Below are positions 12,628-24,267 of a stretch of DNA of 64,000 bases, one piece after another. Position 1 is the stretch's first letter. Each line of letters begins with the position of its first letter. The stretch spans positions 124,001-188,000 of the forward strand of contig NW_026516287.1 of assembly GCF_025602895.1 (NCBI RefSeq), in the 5' to 3' direction. Below the pieces are notes generated by a model. The model saw only the letters and a list, made by a program, of their open reading frames with translations, was not told the origin of the DNA and ran no database searches. The DNA is from Polychytrium aggregatum. Taxonomy: Eukaryota > Chytridiomycota > Chytridiomycetes > Polychytriales. The translations under genes were made by a program, and so were the position numbers.

Positions 12628-12743
12628 GTAGTCATCACCGCCTCGCACACAACTGCACGCCACCTGGAGAGACACGTGCACCGCACCACGTTCAGGCCCT
12701 GAGTAGTCATCAGCCGTTGTAGTCATCAGCCGTTGTAGTCATC
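12628..12743 (+). repeat. GTAGTCATC boxes, cluster 1
   Basis: Copies lie at 12628-12636, 12703-12711, 12719-12727 and 12735-12743. The last three are spaced exactly 16 bp and embedded in a GTAGTCATCAGCCGTT tandem repeat. Confidence 0.85.
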
Positions 12744-12843
12744 AGTACAGCGCTGTTATTGTCATTGCTTCTTTTTTTCTTGATTGTGCGCCGCCGTGAC
12801 GGAGCACCGGCCATCAGAACCCCATAGTCCCTTGCGTCTCGGT

Positions 12844-12876
12844 GTGGTCATCGGTGTAGTCATCGGTGTAGTCATC
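12844..12876 (+). repeat. GTAGTCATC boxes, cluster 2
   Basis: Copies lie at 12844-12852 (GTGGTCATC), 12856-12864 and 12868-12876, spaced exactly 12 bp. The 9-bp core is shared with cluster 1 but the spacer differs, so the core rather than the whole unit is conserved. Confidence 0.85.
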
Positions 12877-13131
12877 AGCCGACGTCCGGGATTGATCGAT
12901 CGACCACGTTCCTGGAGGATGCGCCTGCCCACCTCCCAGAGTTGCTGGATTGCCCACCACCTCCTCACCTGCGAACCATGAACCAATCAATTCCTGAGGG
13001 TCAGCATGGTTGGCCAAGAGTCCATCTGGAGATACGGTCCAATATGCGAAGCCGAGGCGGTTGGCACGGCCGTATTTAGAGGGGTGGTGGAGACTTCGTT
13101 CCGACTCGACGATATCCCTCCGGTTTGCTAG

Positions 13132-15180
<2,049 letters not shown>

Positions 15181-15746
15181 ATGTATAGTACGCCTCCCCA
15201 GCGCATATCTTGTTTGTCCAATACATAATCTCACTTGGTCAAAACTCCTCATCACACTCTATATATCTGCATCGCAACTATCGCCACGGTTTGATAAAGA
15301 ACATAGGTCATTTTTGTCCCCAGCGTGTCTAAACATGCCCTGGCATTCAGGAATCTCCGCCTGGTTTTGATGAGCATCTAAGGAACTCAATATCATGATA
15401 CTTTAGATCAGGCTTTCTAGCTGGACATTGGTAGAATGCATCCTCACCAAGTCCAAGCAGATGCACTCAGTATACTCCTCATATGGAGTGATCGTATTTT
15501 TGTAAAGGGAGACATTTGTATATTCAGGAGCGGCAGCAGATGGGCGCCTATTTGGGCCATTGATTGTCGCCCTTGCCGCGGCCATTGTGCATACCAGTGC
15601 TTCGTTTCATGCAGGCGAGACACTTGCCATTAGCTCCAAATGTTGAGCGATCTTTGGAGCTGGCACGGATTTGCTTTAGCGGTGCCCATTCCACTCGGAT
15701 CGCCGGCCATGGGACTCGCGGCCACCAAAGCTACGGATCTATGGAT
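15181..15746. other. Convergent intergenic region
   Basis: These 566 bp separate the 3' ends of the TRR1 gene and the RGS receptor gene. The DNA is AT-richer than its neighbours. No ORF or repeat of note was recognised. Confidence 0.4.
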
Positions 15747-17839
15747 TCATCCAAATCGCTTCTTGTATATCGGGAAGAGATTGTGGAGAATGTCCAAGTA
15801 AACTTCCCGATGGGCACTGTCAAAGACGCCGACAACCAGCTTGGAAGCCATTTTGACCTTGTCTTCGTCGGACTTTAAGCACTCGAACACAGCTAAAATA
15901 TCAGAGCGCACCGAGCTGGAGAGGTTGACTTCGTGGGCGCAGCCGCGCCGGATAAAGGTCTGGTACAGCCCTGCAAATCTCCCAAACAAAGGCTTGGGGA
16001 TCGGCCAGTCCCGTGGTACGTCATGGCTTGACAGGGCCGGATCTGTAGTAGTCGAGATGGTTCTGCTGGAAGCGGAGCGTATGATTGTTTTCGATTGATC
16101 GGACGAGACGGTCGCGCTCACAGACAGGGTTTCGCTTGGCCTCGTGGACATTACAATTGAGACCATATCCATGTTCGGATTCGCTTCCATATATGCTTTC
16201 CGAACATCGTTCTGAAGCGCTGTGTACTGCTCATGGAATGCTGTGCTTTCAGGACAGAACACTAGACCGCGGACATGTTGTCAATCAGGAGACCCAGAGG
16301 CAGGGGAGTCTGCTCACCGCTTGATTCTACGAACCAGCCCTGCGCTCCGTAATCAAGCCATCTAAACGATTGCACTCTCAGGCTTTGCGCAATCCATCTC
16401 CCTCACTCCTCGAGTCTTTGATGAGCTCGCTTGTCTCTCGGCCATTCCGAGTTCGCGTGATATACGAAGCACTTACGCTCAGCCGCGATTTGCTTCATAT
16501 GATCAAAGAGCTGCGGATTGGCCATGACCTTGGCGAACTTGCGCAGCTCTCGTTCAGAGCTTGAGTATCTGTCTCGCTTGATTTGGTACACCGGTGCCAT
16601 CACGGAGGAAACATGGATCACAACAAACGGAAGCACCAGCTATTGCAATGGTGTTCAGCAGAGCATAGATATGCAACCAGAGTCAGCTCGGCAGTTGGCC
16701 ATGCAACGGGGATTTTGGCCCCAGCTGTACAAGTGCTGATACATGCCGAGGATCGGGCTCAGCACAGCGATACACAGAAAGTTGCATATGTACCTCTATG
16801 CTCTGCAATATCCTGAACAGCATCAACTTCAGGCGGGTTCCAAAACACAGAATAAGGACAATGATGATCACATCGATCACAAAGGCAACGATCATAACCA
16901 CGAGCTCCAAGAGTATCCGATTGTGGCCACGATATGTTCGGTAGAGATGGATGATGAACGGCATCGTTACCGTGGAACAGAGGCCGATGAACACGGTGAG
17001 CGGAATCAACTCGATTTGATTTCGATCGGCGCAGGTCGAGTCGGAGCTGATGGGACCGGTTGCCGAATTCACTGCCCCGGATATGATAAGTGTGCAGATG
17101 GACAGAGCAACCGTGACGACCATAATCACGCCTTCGAGAGGGGTAAGCAAACTGAACAACAGCCCCTTGCGGCGGTGGCAGCCCGATGACTTGATCAGAT
17201 CCGATTTCGATGACTCTACTTCGGGGCAACTCTTTCGACACTTGACGCAGTACGACATTGCTCGAATGACGAGTGCATTGAGTGAAAGTATCTACCGAAC
17301 AAAAGTTGGCAGGCATAAGGACCCGTAAACGAGCATGCGTTGGAGCCTTGGGTTGGGGAGGGTGTTCGTCTGCGATTGGCATAGTACGCATGCCTGCCAA
17401 CCTACCACGCCGAAATTTGATGTCCACAGCTGGATGTTGCACGGCAAATCCAGAAAGCTCTGAGAAGCAAGGTTGCCTGCAGCGAGCGAGCGGTCAGCAA
17501 GCAAATGGGCGACCAAAGCCATAGCTATCAAAGCAAGCAGCAGCCAGACACAAGACAGACCTCCTATGGTGATGATTCCGCCGATGGCCCCAACCAAGAC
17601 GGTCGGTATCCCTTGGCTCTTTGCGACTGGATTTTCTCGGTAGAAGAGTAGTGCCAGGGTGCTGCGTTATGGAAGGTGGCGGTCTGAGGTGGGGTCCTGC
17701 TCAAGTTAAGCTTCCCGAGAAGCACGTTCTGAGATCCCGAGACCCGGACATACCTGGATATCCACAACAGCAACACAATTATCAATATGGGAAGAAATAT
17801 CAGTGAGACTCTCCCAATGGATGTGACAACGACAAGCAT
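15747..17839 (-). CDS. Seven-transmembrane receptor-like protein with C-terminal RGS domain
   Basis: Multi-exon gene, start ATG 17839, stop 15747. The first exon is mostly one hydrophobic helix (RVSLIFLPILIIVLLLWIS). The second gives a glycine-rich helix (VLVGAIGGIITIGG) and an extracellular-type segment DLPCNIQLWTSNFGV. The long exon near 17200-16760 encodes at least four helices, such as VIMVVTVALSICTLIISGAV, LIPLTVFIGLCSTVTMPFII and LLELVVMIVAFVIDVIIIVL. After a loop ending YSSSERELRKF comes an RGS fold split by an intron: NPQLFDHMKQIAAE (about 16500), then FCPESTAFHEQYTALQ and, after a long Ser/Thr-rich insertion, FGRFAGLYQTFIRRG to AHREVYLDILHNLFPIYKKR. RGS domains speed GTP hydrolysis by Galpha. 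The architecture resembles fungal GprK-type receptors. The insertion within the RGS domain is unusual. Internal exon edges are approximate. Confidence 0.75.
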
Positions 17840-18961
17840 GGCGCCGAGTCCACTTGATGAGGCTTGATGGAGCTTGATGGGGCTTGATTTGGATGCAGGT
17901 CGGTTGCAGAGATCGGTGATGTCGTCGAAAGAGGGATCAAGTGCGGGTGTGTGCAGAGTCCAAGAGCAAAATATACAGGAACGCTCGGGATATACGGATG
18001 GCGTCTACGAGCGGCTCTGGTTGACACGACATCATACTTTGTGAAGGGACGACGCCGAGCGAATTGCCATGCGATGTACGATTGCTTTGTGGAGAGCCAT
18101 GGTGCTTTGTGCTGGGGCCATCGGCTTTGTGGGCGAGCTGAATGGCACCCGAGTCTGTGCCTGCGGGCGCCTGCATGCCCTCTGGTCCGGCCATTGTCTC
18201 AGCGACAATCGCCTCGATCGTCGATCACCAGCACAGTCGCAGCCGGCGTTGCTGGATCGGTCTGTGGCTCGGTCTGTCTGCGACCCGTGCGCAGCGGTGG
18301 TTCAAACTCCGCCAGCCCAGCGATGAATTAATTTCATTTGTCCATTCCGGGACAGCATCGGTTTTTTTGGCCGCCGTCGGCCTGCTGGGCTGCTGGGTGA
18401 CAATCGACAGCTCCATTTCCGCAACGGGCCGCCGGAACACTACTCGACGACGACGCAAGGTAGGTGAGAAGACACACGCCGGCCGTCAAGATCGCTGGGG
18501 GGCGGTGGCTGGGATGCGTCGTGTGTCTGGCTGACGGCTTGGTCCGGTTTTTGTGCGCACTTGCCAGCGTGCTGTTCGCTTCCCCCAGATCTCACTCACA
18601 GCCCTTGACCGCCAAGGCCACCTCCACACGCCTCCCCCCAATTCGAGCCTGCCCAGAGCTCTCCGAGCCCAGGAGGCCGAGCCCACTCTGGATGGATAGT
18701 GTATGGCTCACTTGGCGCGCATGTAGCGGGTCGATCAGGGGATGGGGGCATTTGCTCGGCCATTCGCCTGCGGTGACAATTGAGGCGGCATCGTGCACAC
18801 GAGTCGAGGCCAGCCTCGCTCCAGAAATATTGGCCATTTTGGATTCCCTCCGCTGACTTGCATTCTCTCCGCTCCGTCCCCGATCTCGGTTCTATACCTG
18901 ATTCAGAGTCAGTTTTTAGCTATTCTCTCTTCCTCATCCGACCTCGATCTCCCTTGACGCT
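17840..18961. other. Divergent intergenic region between RGS receptor and GATA factor
   Basis: This 1.1-kb stretch holds the promoters of both genes. Near 17860-17893 there are three copies of a 10-bp GCTTGATGG-type unit. No RNA gene or conserved ORF was recognised. Confidence 0.4.
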
Positions 18962-21960
18962 ATGATCGATTCACAAACAATTGCAAATGATACCACAATC
19001 GACCCCTCCACCGAGTTCTCTGCTGCAGCAGAGTCGAGCCCGTTTTCTGGAGGTGCGTGGACCGCGCTGGTGCCTGCTTTTATTTCGATTGGATATCAAA
19101 TGGCGAGCTGTGCGTGCGTTGATGTGAGCGGATCGGCCCTCCGTCATCATTGGCCTTGCCTCGATGCGTCGGAGCCGCCAAGGCACAGGACAGACACCAC
19201 GGGCGTCAAAACCATCGAGGAAGTCTCTGCAGCAGAGCCACAAGCATACGTCGTCTTCAATCGTGCCCTGCCGGGCGAATCGACGCTAATGCGAGTGCCC
19301 TTTGCTCTGCAACCCGGCCCGATAGATCTGTGGACACAAGGAAATCTGGTGTTTTATCTCAAGTCGCTCGAGTCTTGTATCGCCGATGGCCTGGCCGACG
19401 CTGCCGAGCTGCAGACCCTCAAGCGATCGCTATTGGACTCGTTCATTCTGAACCGAAGCTCTCAAGGTAGATTTCGCTGACCGCCCGCCTACACATTCGC
19501 TGCCCGCGCGGAAGCGCAGACGTCTTCATCAACGGAGACTAAGATCAGTGCCAATCGGCTAGCTCGTTTGATGGAGGCTCAAGGGAGAGACACTTTCCAT
19601 CGTTTGGCTCTAGACTCTCACATAACTGACGCCTCGACGCATCGTCGTCCGTTCGATGATCCATGTCGCAACAGAGATCGAACACGACCTCCACGAAGCT
19701 CGCGAAATGGGCCTGATCACGGAGGGCGAATGCCAGGAATTTATCGAAAGGCGACAGCAGATCGATGGTAGGCATCGCAGCCAACCGCGCATTCATCATC
19801 TTTGATTTTGCGGCTGTCGTGACATAGCGAGCACTGACTTTGCTGCTCATCCACCCAGCTCTCTGTCAAAGCGGCATAGATCTTCAGCCCGTCGACACCG
19901 TCGTTGGATCGACGTGTGCGATCGACAGCACAGCGTTGTTTGCAAACCTCACGCTGGACAGCTCAAGTTTATCCGAGAACGCACCCAGCGGCATCAAAAA
20001 CGATCTTTCCAGTCTCTTTGGCGACCAGGCCTTCTTCGACAGCGCTTTGGGAGAGAACTTTGAATACTTTGACGATGCCGCCCTCGAAGAGTTCGATCGG
20101 ATGATGAGCAGTGATGTCTTGGCCAGCCCCGTGTCGCTGATATCCGACTGCTCCAGCCCCACGGCACAGCCATTTTCGTCGCAAGATCTATTGAGCGATC
20201 TGTTCAACGCAGCTATTGCTCTGCCTTCGCCGATAGGGTCGCCCTCGATGTGGACGGATGCAACTACGTCGGCCGAGGCGCCTGTCTCCCAAACGCCTGG
20301 TTTGCAGACGGACTCGGCGAATTCTGCAGTCTCAAAGGCGATCCTATCGATCGAAAGTAGCCCTGCAGATCCTGGCATGAGATTCCCTTCCGCCAGTGCC
20401 TCTGGGACGGACGGCGCTACCGGTGTCGGAGCAGGCAGCGGTGCGGGAATGCCTCCACAAACTCTTGTCAAGAATCCAAACTTTCTCAAAGTACCCAACA
20501 AAAACGTCAAGCTGGGTGCGATTCCCACCAAGTACTTGCTGCAGCAACAGATTCTGCTGATGGAAGAGTACTCGCTCAAAGAGATTGAAACCCAGAACCA
20601 CACCGACTCTGGCCGACCCAGCCGCAACCGCGGGTTTGGGGCGAGCGCTCGACCTTACAACCACGATCAAAAATACGAAATATCGGGTATGTCCACGTCG
20701 AGGCTGCTTCATCTCGTTCCTGCAGCGAGCGTCCACAAGCGCGGCTCTGTGCAGTGCACTGCGATGCCTGCGCTCGGCACATCTGCACTCAGCATGCTGC
20801 TCAACAAGTGGGCATTGGAAGCTCGTCTTGACTTTGACACCGTCTCTCGATCTGGCTCCATTACAACAGAGGACCGAAAACGGTGGCGCTGCCTTTGGTG
20901 CCTGCTCTCTGGGGCTTACACACCCGCTCGCCGAAAGGGCCCGCTCGGCTCCAAGGTAAGTAGTCGTCCGCCATGAGAGAGCAGGTAGTTGAGTATGTAA
21001 CATCGTGACTGCGACTGTGGCTGGCGATCCGACTGACTGTTTGGCTCTGTGCAGACGCTCTGTAACGCATGTGGAATGTGGTTTGCTCGACGAGGGTATT
21101 TGCCCCCGGAGCGCTTCCACGAGAACTCTGCGGCTTCCAAGAAGCAGGACAAGCGGCCTTTGGTCACCTTGGAGAAAGATCTGGCACAGATACTCTCGAC
21201 CATTTCGCCTGTCTCGGTGGCGACTAAGGCCGGTACGTCGACTACCGCCAGTACAGCCGCTGTCATCAAGCCTGCCGCCGTCAAACCTGCTGCCGCGACA
21301 ATACCCAAACGACCCCTTCCCCAGCTCACCGATAGTGCGATGAAACGGCACAAACTCGATCATACTCCGACCGCCCCGGCTGCCCCGGCTGCCCGGCTCT
21401 CCAAGTCGCTCGCAAAGGCCGGCACGAGCATGCCGAAGCATGCAAGCAGCGCCTCGGCGAAATCCGATCTGCTTAATCTTGGCGTTGTTCCGGCTCTGTT
21501 TCCATCAAGCTCGTCGCTGAATGTCACTGCGCTGCTTTCGCAGCTCTGCGGCTCTTCTCCAGCCGCAAGCTTGGCTGCCTTGATCCTCCTCTCCCGCACG
21601 ACCTTCCCTCCCCCGCCGCCGGGCATGGGCCTCTATGCCCTCGGATCGAACGGCAAATATGTCGACGCCTTTGCCATTGCGGAACAGGCAGCGGCACTGT
21701 TGGGGCTGAAGCCGCTGGCGACATCCCAGACTGCATCCGAAGCGACAACGCAAATTCCATCCCTGCCGGAGCTCCAGGCAGCGCTGCAGACAACTCTTGA
21801 GGCCGCTGTCGAAGCGGCTTCTAAAACGATAGCCACCGCAACCTCTCCGACAGTTGCCACTGCTGCAGCGAAGGAGCGGCCGAAACCGGCGCTGACACCC
21901 ACACCGACATTGACATCAGCATCTGGCGACAAACCGGCCAGCGAGCCTCCGTCTGAATGA
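18962..21960 (+). CDS. GATA-type zinc-finger transcription factor
   Basis: The start ATG is at 18962 and the stop at 21958-21960, with several introns. One zinc finger is encoded across an intron. The exon ending at 20955 gives CLWCLLSGAYTPARRKGPLG plus SK, and the exon from 21055 gives TLCNACGMWFARRG. The finger is therefore CX2C-X20-CX2C with the GATA hallmark TP.R.GP.G...LCNACG. The loop is two residues longer than the CX18 loop of WC/GLN3-type fingers and resembles the CX20 type. The N-terminal part includes an exon with TQGNLVFYLKSLESCIADG and probably one with REMGLITEGECQEFIERRQQ, possibly a small helical domain. The middle is acidic (LGENFEYFDDAALEEFDRMM), suggestive of activation. 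The C-terminus is a long Ala/Thr/Pro-rich low-complexity tail. The target pathway cannot be told. Exon edges in the first 900 bp are uncertain. Confidence 0.8.
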
Positions 21961-22689
21961 TGTCCATCCCTCTCGCATGCATTTGAACTTTCTCCTCCAA
22001 ACACATCAAGGGGATTTTTTGGCATAGAGCAGGCCCCAGGATGCATCCATTCGTCTATTCATTTCTCGCGCAGCTTGTGCTTTGGGCGAGCGATGCTGGA
22101 TTGGCGCTCAGGTCCACAATGTCGCCGGGAACCCTCTCCACACGTACCCTCATCACCTCCACTTCCACCCTCCCTCCCCTGCAGTCGCACTGCTTGGTCC
22201 CAGTTTGGCGGCGACCAGATCCGAGGGTTGGCCACCGCCGCCTCCGATGCGGCGAGTCCAATACAAACACTTCTCGTCCACCCTGATCGGCTGCGTGCGT
22301 GTGCGGACATCGGAAGCCCCCGGGTTGGCGGGAGAAGATCGAGACGAGGGTCATGGACACTATGAAAAAAATTCTTGTTAAAAAAATGAGCGAGAACGAC
22401 AAAACGCGCTCTCGGAGCCACCTCGGTCGGCGAGAAGAGCAGTCTCTGGCGAGAGACCCCCGAGGGAAGGCGAGAAGCCTCTCGCCGTCACACACACACA
22501 CTTTGCACACACACACACATCCGCACACACACACTTTGCACAAGGGAGTCAAACACCTCCCATCGACCATCCCAAGAGGGATGGCAACCCCGAAGTGGAC
22601 TGCCCAGAATATGGGCGACCCGGCATCCACTGTCGACATACTCAAGGAACAGTGCGAGATACTTACAGTCTATCCAGAAAGAAACGGGA
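21961..22689. other. Intergenic with CA microsatellite
   Basis: This is the 3' flank of the GATA gene and the distal end of the Fanzor remnant. The only clear structure is the CA repeat. The minus-strand open frame of the remnant stays open through it to 22488, but the sequence beyond about 22690 has no recognisable homology. Confidence 0.4.
22489..22542. repeat. CA/TG microsatellite, interrupted
   Basis: Three runs of (CA)n are separated by CTTTG and TCCG interruptions. Confidence 0.9.
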
Positions 22690-23645
22690 CAGTCACTTTC
22701 TGGCTTCAGAGGCCTGAACCCCGCTGACTGACTTGTAGGCCCAGCGGGCAGGCCATGGCATTGCACTCCTGTCTTCGTTGGCAATCGAGTGGTTTTGGTT
22801 GGTTTGGGAAGCACAGTCTTGAATACACCCGGTCGATCTCCTGTGGCGATGATCGACTGGCATACCGAGATCATATTCCTGGTTGCATTGATGTCTCGAT
22901 CCCACAGCGTATGGCAGCTTGCACAGCTCCGGACAAAGTGTAGTTTCTCGACATCAAGATGCTCGACCTTCTCGAGTCGCTTGGCTTCCCGGCAATGTGA
23001 GCACACCTGGGATGTGTTGAACTCGTTCACCGAGCACACATGGATCTTGGAGACGGATTGGTCTGGTGGTCGTCTCTGGTGGTCGTCTCTGGTGGTCGTC
23101 TCTGGTGGTGGTGGAACTGCTCAAAGTACTTGACGAACCTGAGTCTCCGTGGGCTGGATGCGTATCCCTTCCCTTGTTTCCACAAGGCATTCCCAAAGGC
23201 AATCACCACTTCGGTCTCCCTTGGTGCCTGGTCGATGACTTGCTTGCACATCTCGTGGACAGTGCGCTGTCGCTTGCTGTGGAGATCGAGTCGCTTGAAT
23301 CGCCGTCGCCGGGTCAGGCTGAAGTACAGCTGTTTGTCCAGCATGTCTCCATCGAACACATGCCGAATTATTGCAGGAATGAAGCCAACCCAGGGATCTT
23401 GGGACTTGGTGTGGTGCTCATCCATTCCTGCAGACCAAGGATCTTGTGGGTGCTCTGGATCCACTTGGTCGCCTGGGTGGTGTCTTTCTCTTGCGGGGAG
23501 CCATCTGGCGTGAAAATAGCGACGATGGCTGGTTCTGCCCTTGGGGAAGAAAAATTCTCCTCAAAACCAGCGCATTTTGGGCTGGCAGAGATACTGCACA
23601 GTGGCGTCCTTGATTCAGATCCAGAAACGCATCGCTCGCTCAATC
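22690..23645 (-). pseudogene. Fanzor / TnpB-like RNA-guided nuclease relic
   Basis: Three minus-strand reading-frame segments in order resemble the C-terminal half of a Fanzor (eukaryotic TnpB) protein. Segment a (about 23643-23390) has AEPAIVAIFTPDG, which could be the strand of the RuvC-I region, but its catalytic Asp is not evident (SSPR precedes it). Segment b (about 23430-23115) has SLTRRRRFKRLDLHSKRQ and TEVVIAFGNALWKQGKG. Segment c (from about 23070) has SVNEFNTSQVCSHC, then SCASCHTLWDRDINATRNM, which is the zinc ribbon and the RuvC-III Asp (DRDINATRN). In Fanzors the canonical RuvC-II Glu is reported lost and replaced by a Glu elsewhere, which the NEF motif could represent. Frame changes at about 23400 and at the 13-bp repeat make it non-functional unless introns rescue it. 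No terminal repeats, guide RNA or N-terminal half were identified. Confidence 0.75.
23062..23114. repeat. 13-bp tandem repeat inside the Fanzor relic
   Basis: TCTGGTGGTCGTC occurs three times in register (23062, 23075, 23088), followed by a partial copy. A 13-bp unit changes reading frame with each copy. It sits exactly between segments b and c of the Fanzor relic. Confidence 0.9.
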
Positions 23646-24267
23646 AGTCGTGGGAAGACATCTTGTCAAGGTGAGTCTTGCCTGATAGCCAAACGATCAT
23701 GTCATCTCGCTGACACACAGCCACGCTTGACTAGGTTTCCAACCAGAGAGATTCAGATGGTGGTGGTTCTTGTCCGCAATCGGAGTGGAGCTTCCAACAA
23801 TGATACAATTGGTCATTCCTCCACACCAATTGCCCACCACCACCGTCAATCGGCTCAAGGCGATACCAAATGCCGTCAACCGACCATGGCCGGATTCCAA
23901 TTTTGCTGCGCCTTGGTCTACAGCGTGTATTCATATTCGAGATGAGCAGCCGCGAGGGGGGCGGAAATAATTGATAGTGGGAGGGTCGGTTCCATGAGCC
24001 CATCTCGCTTGAGTCCTTGTTCTTCTCTGTTCTTCTCTGGTCTTCTCTGTTCTTCTCTGGCCCTCTCTGTTCTTCTCGGTTCTTCTCGGTTCTTCTCGGT
24101 TCTTCTCGGCTCTTCTCGGTTCTTCTCGGTTCTTCTCGGTTCTTCTCGGTTCCATGATAGTGCCAGTTCGCATCTTCGTCCAGATCGTGGGGTGCTTCAA
24201 AGTCTGTCCCTTCCCCAACCAGACACAACTCCATCTCTTGGCCGCAGCACAGCCGACTGCGCGAGCC
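23646..24267. other. Region between Fanzor relic and CHIP gene
   Basis: This holds the expected position of the Fanzor N-terminal half (no homology seen), the 10-bp minisatellite, and the immediate upstream region of the CHIP gene. Confidence 0.35.
24021..24150. repeat. 10-bp minisatellite upstream of CHIP
   Basis: Thirteen in-register decamers of the form TCTTCTCGGT / TCTTCTCTGT. Left units carry CTGT or CTGG and right units CGGT. One unit is CCCTCTCTGT. The last unit lies about 120 bp before the CHIP start codon. The tract is strictly pyrimidine-biased on the plus strand. Confidence 0.95.

Noticed and set aside
12703-12876. CRISPR-like array
   Set aside because: Repeats are 9-16 bp with spacers of 3-7 bp, the genome is eukaryotic, and the pattern fits promoter boxes or minisatellites.
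22299-22727. Plus-strand 142-codon ORF with a His/Thr run
   Set aside because: The run is the CA microsatellite read in one frame, and the ORF is antisense to the Fanzor relic.
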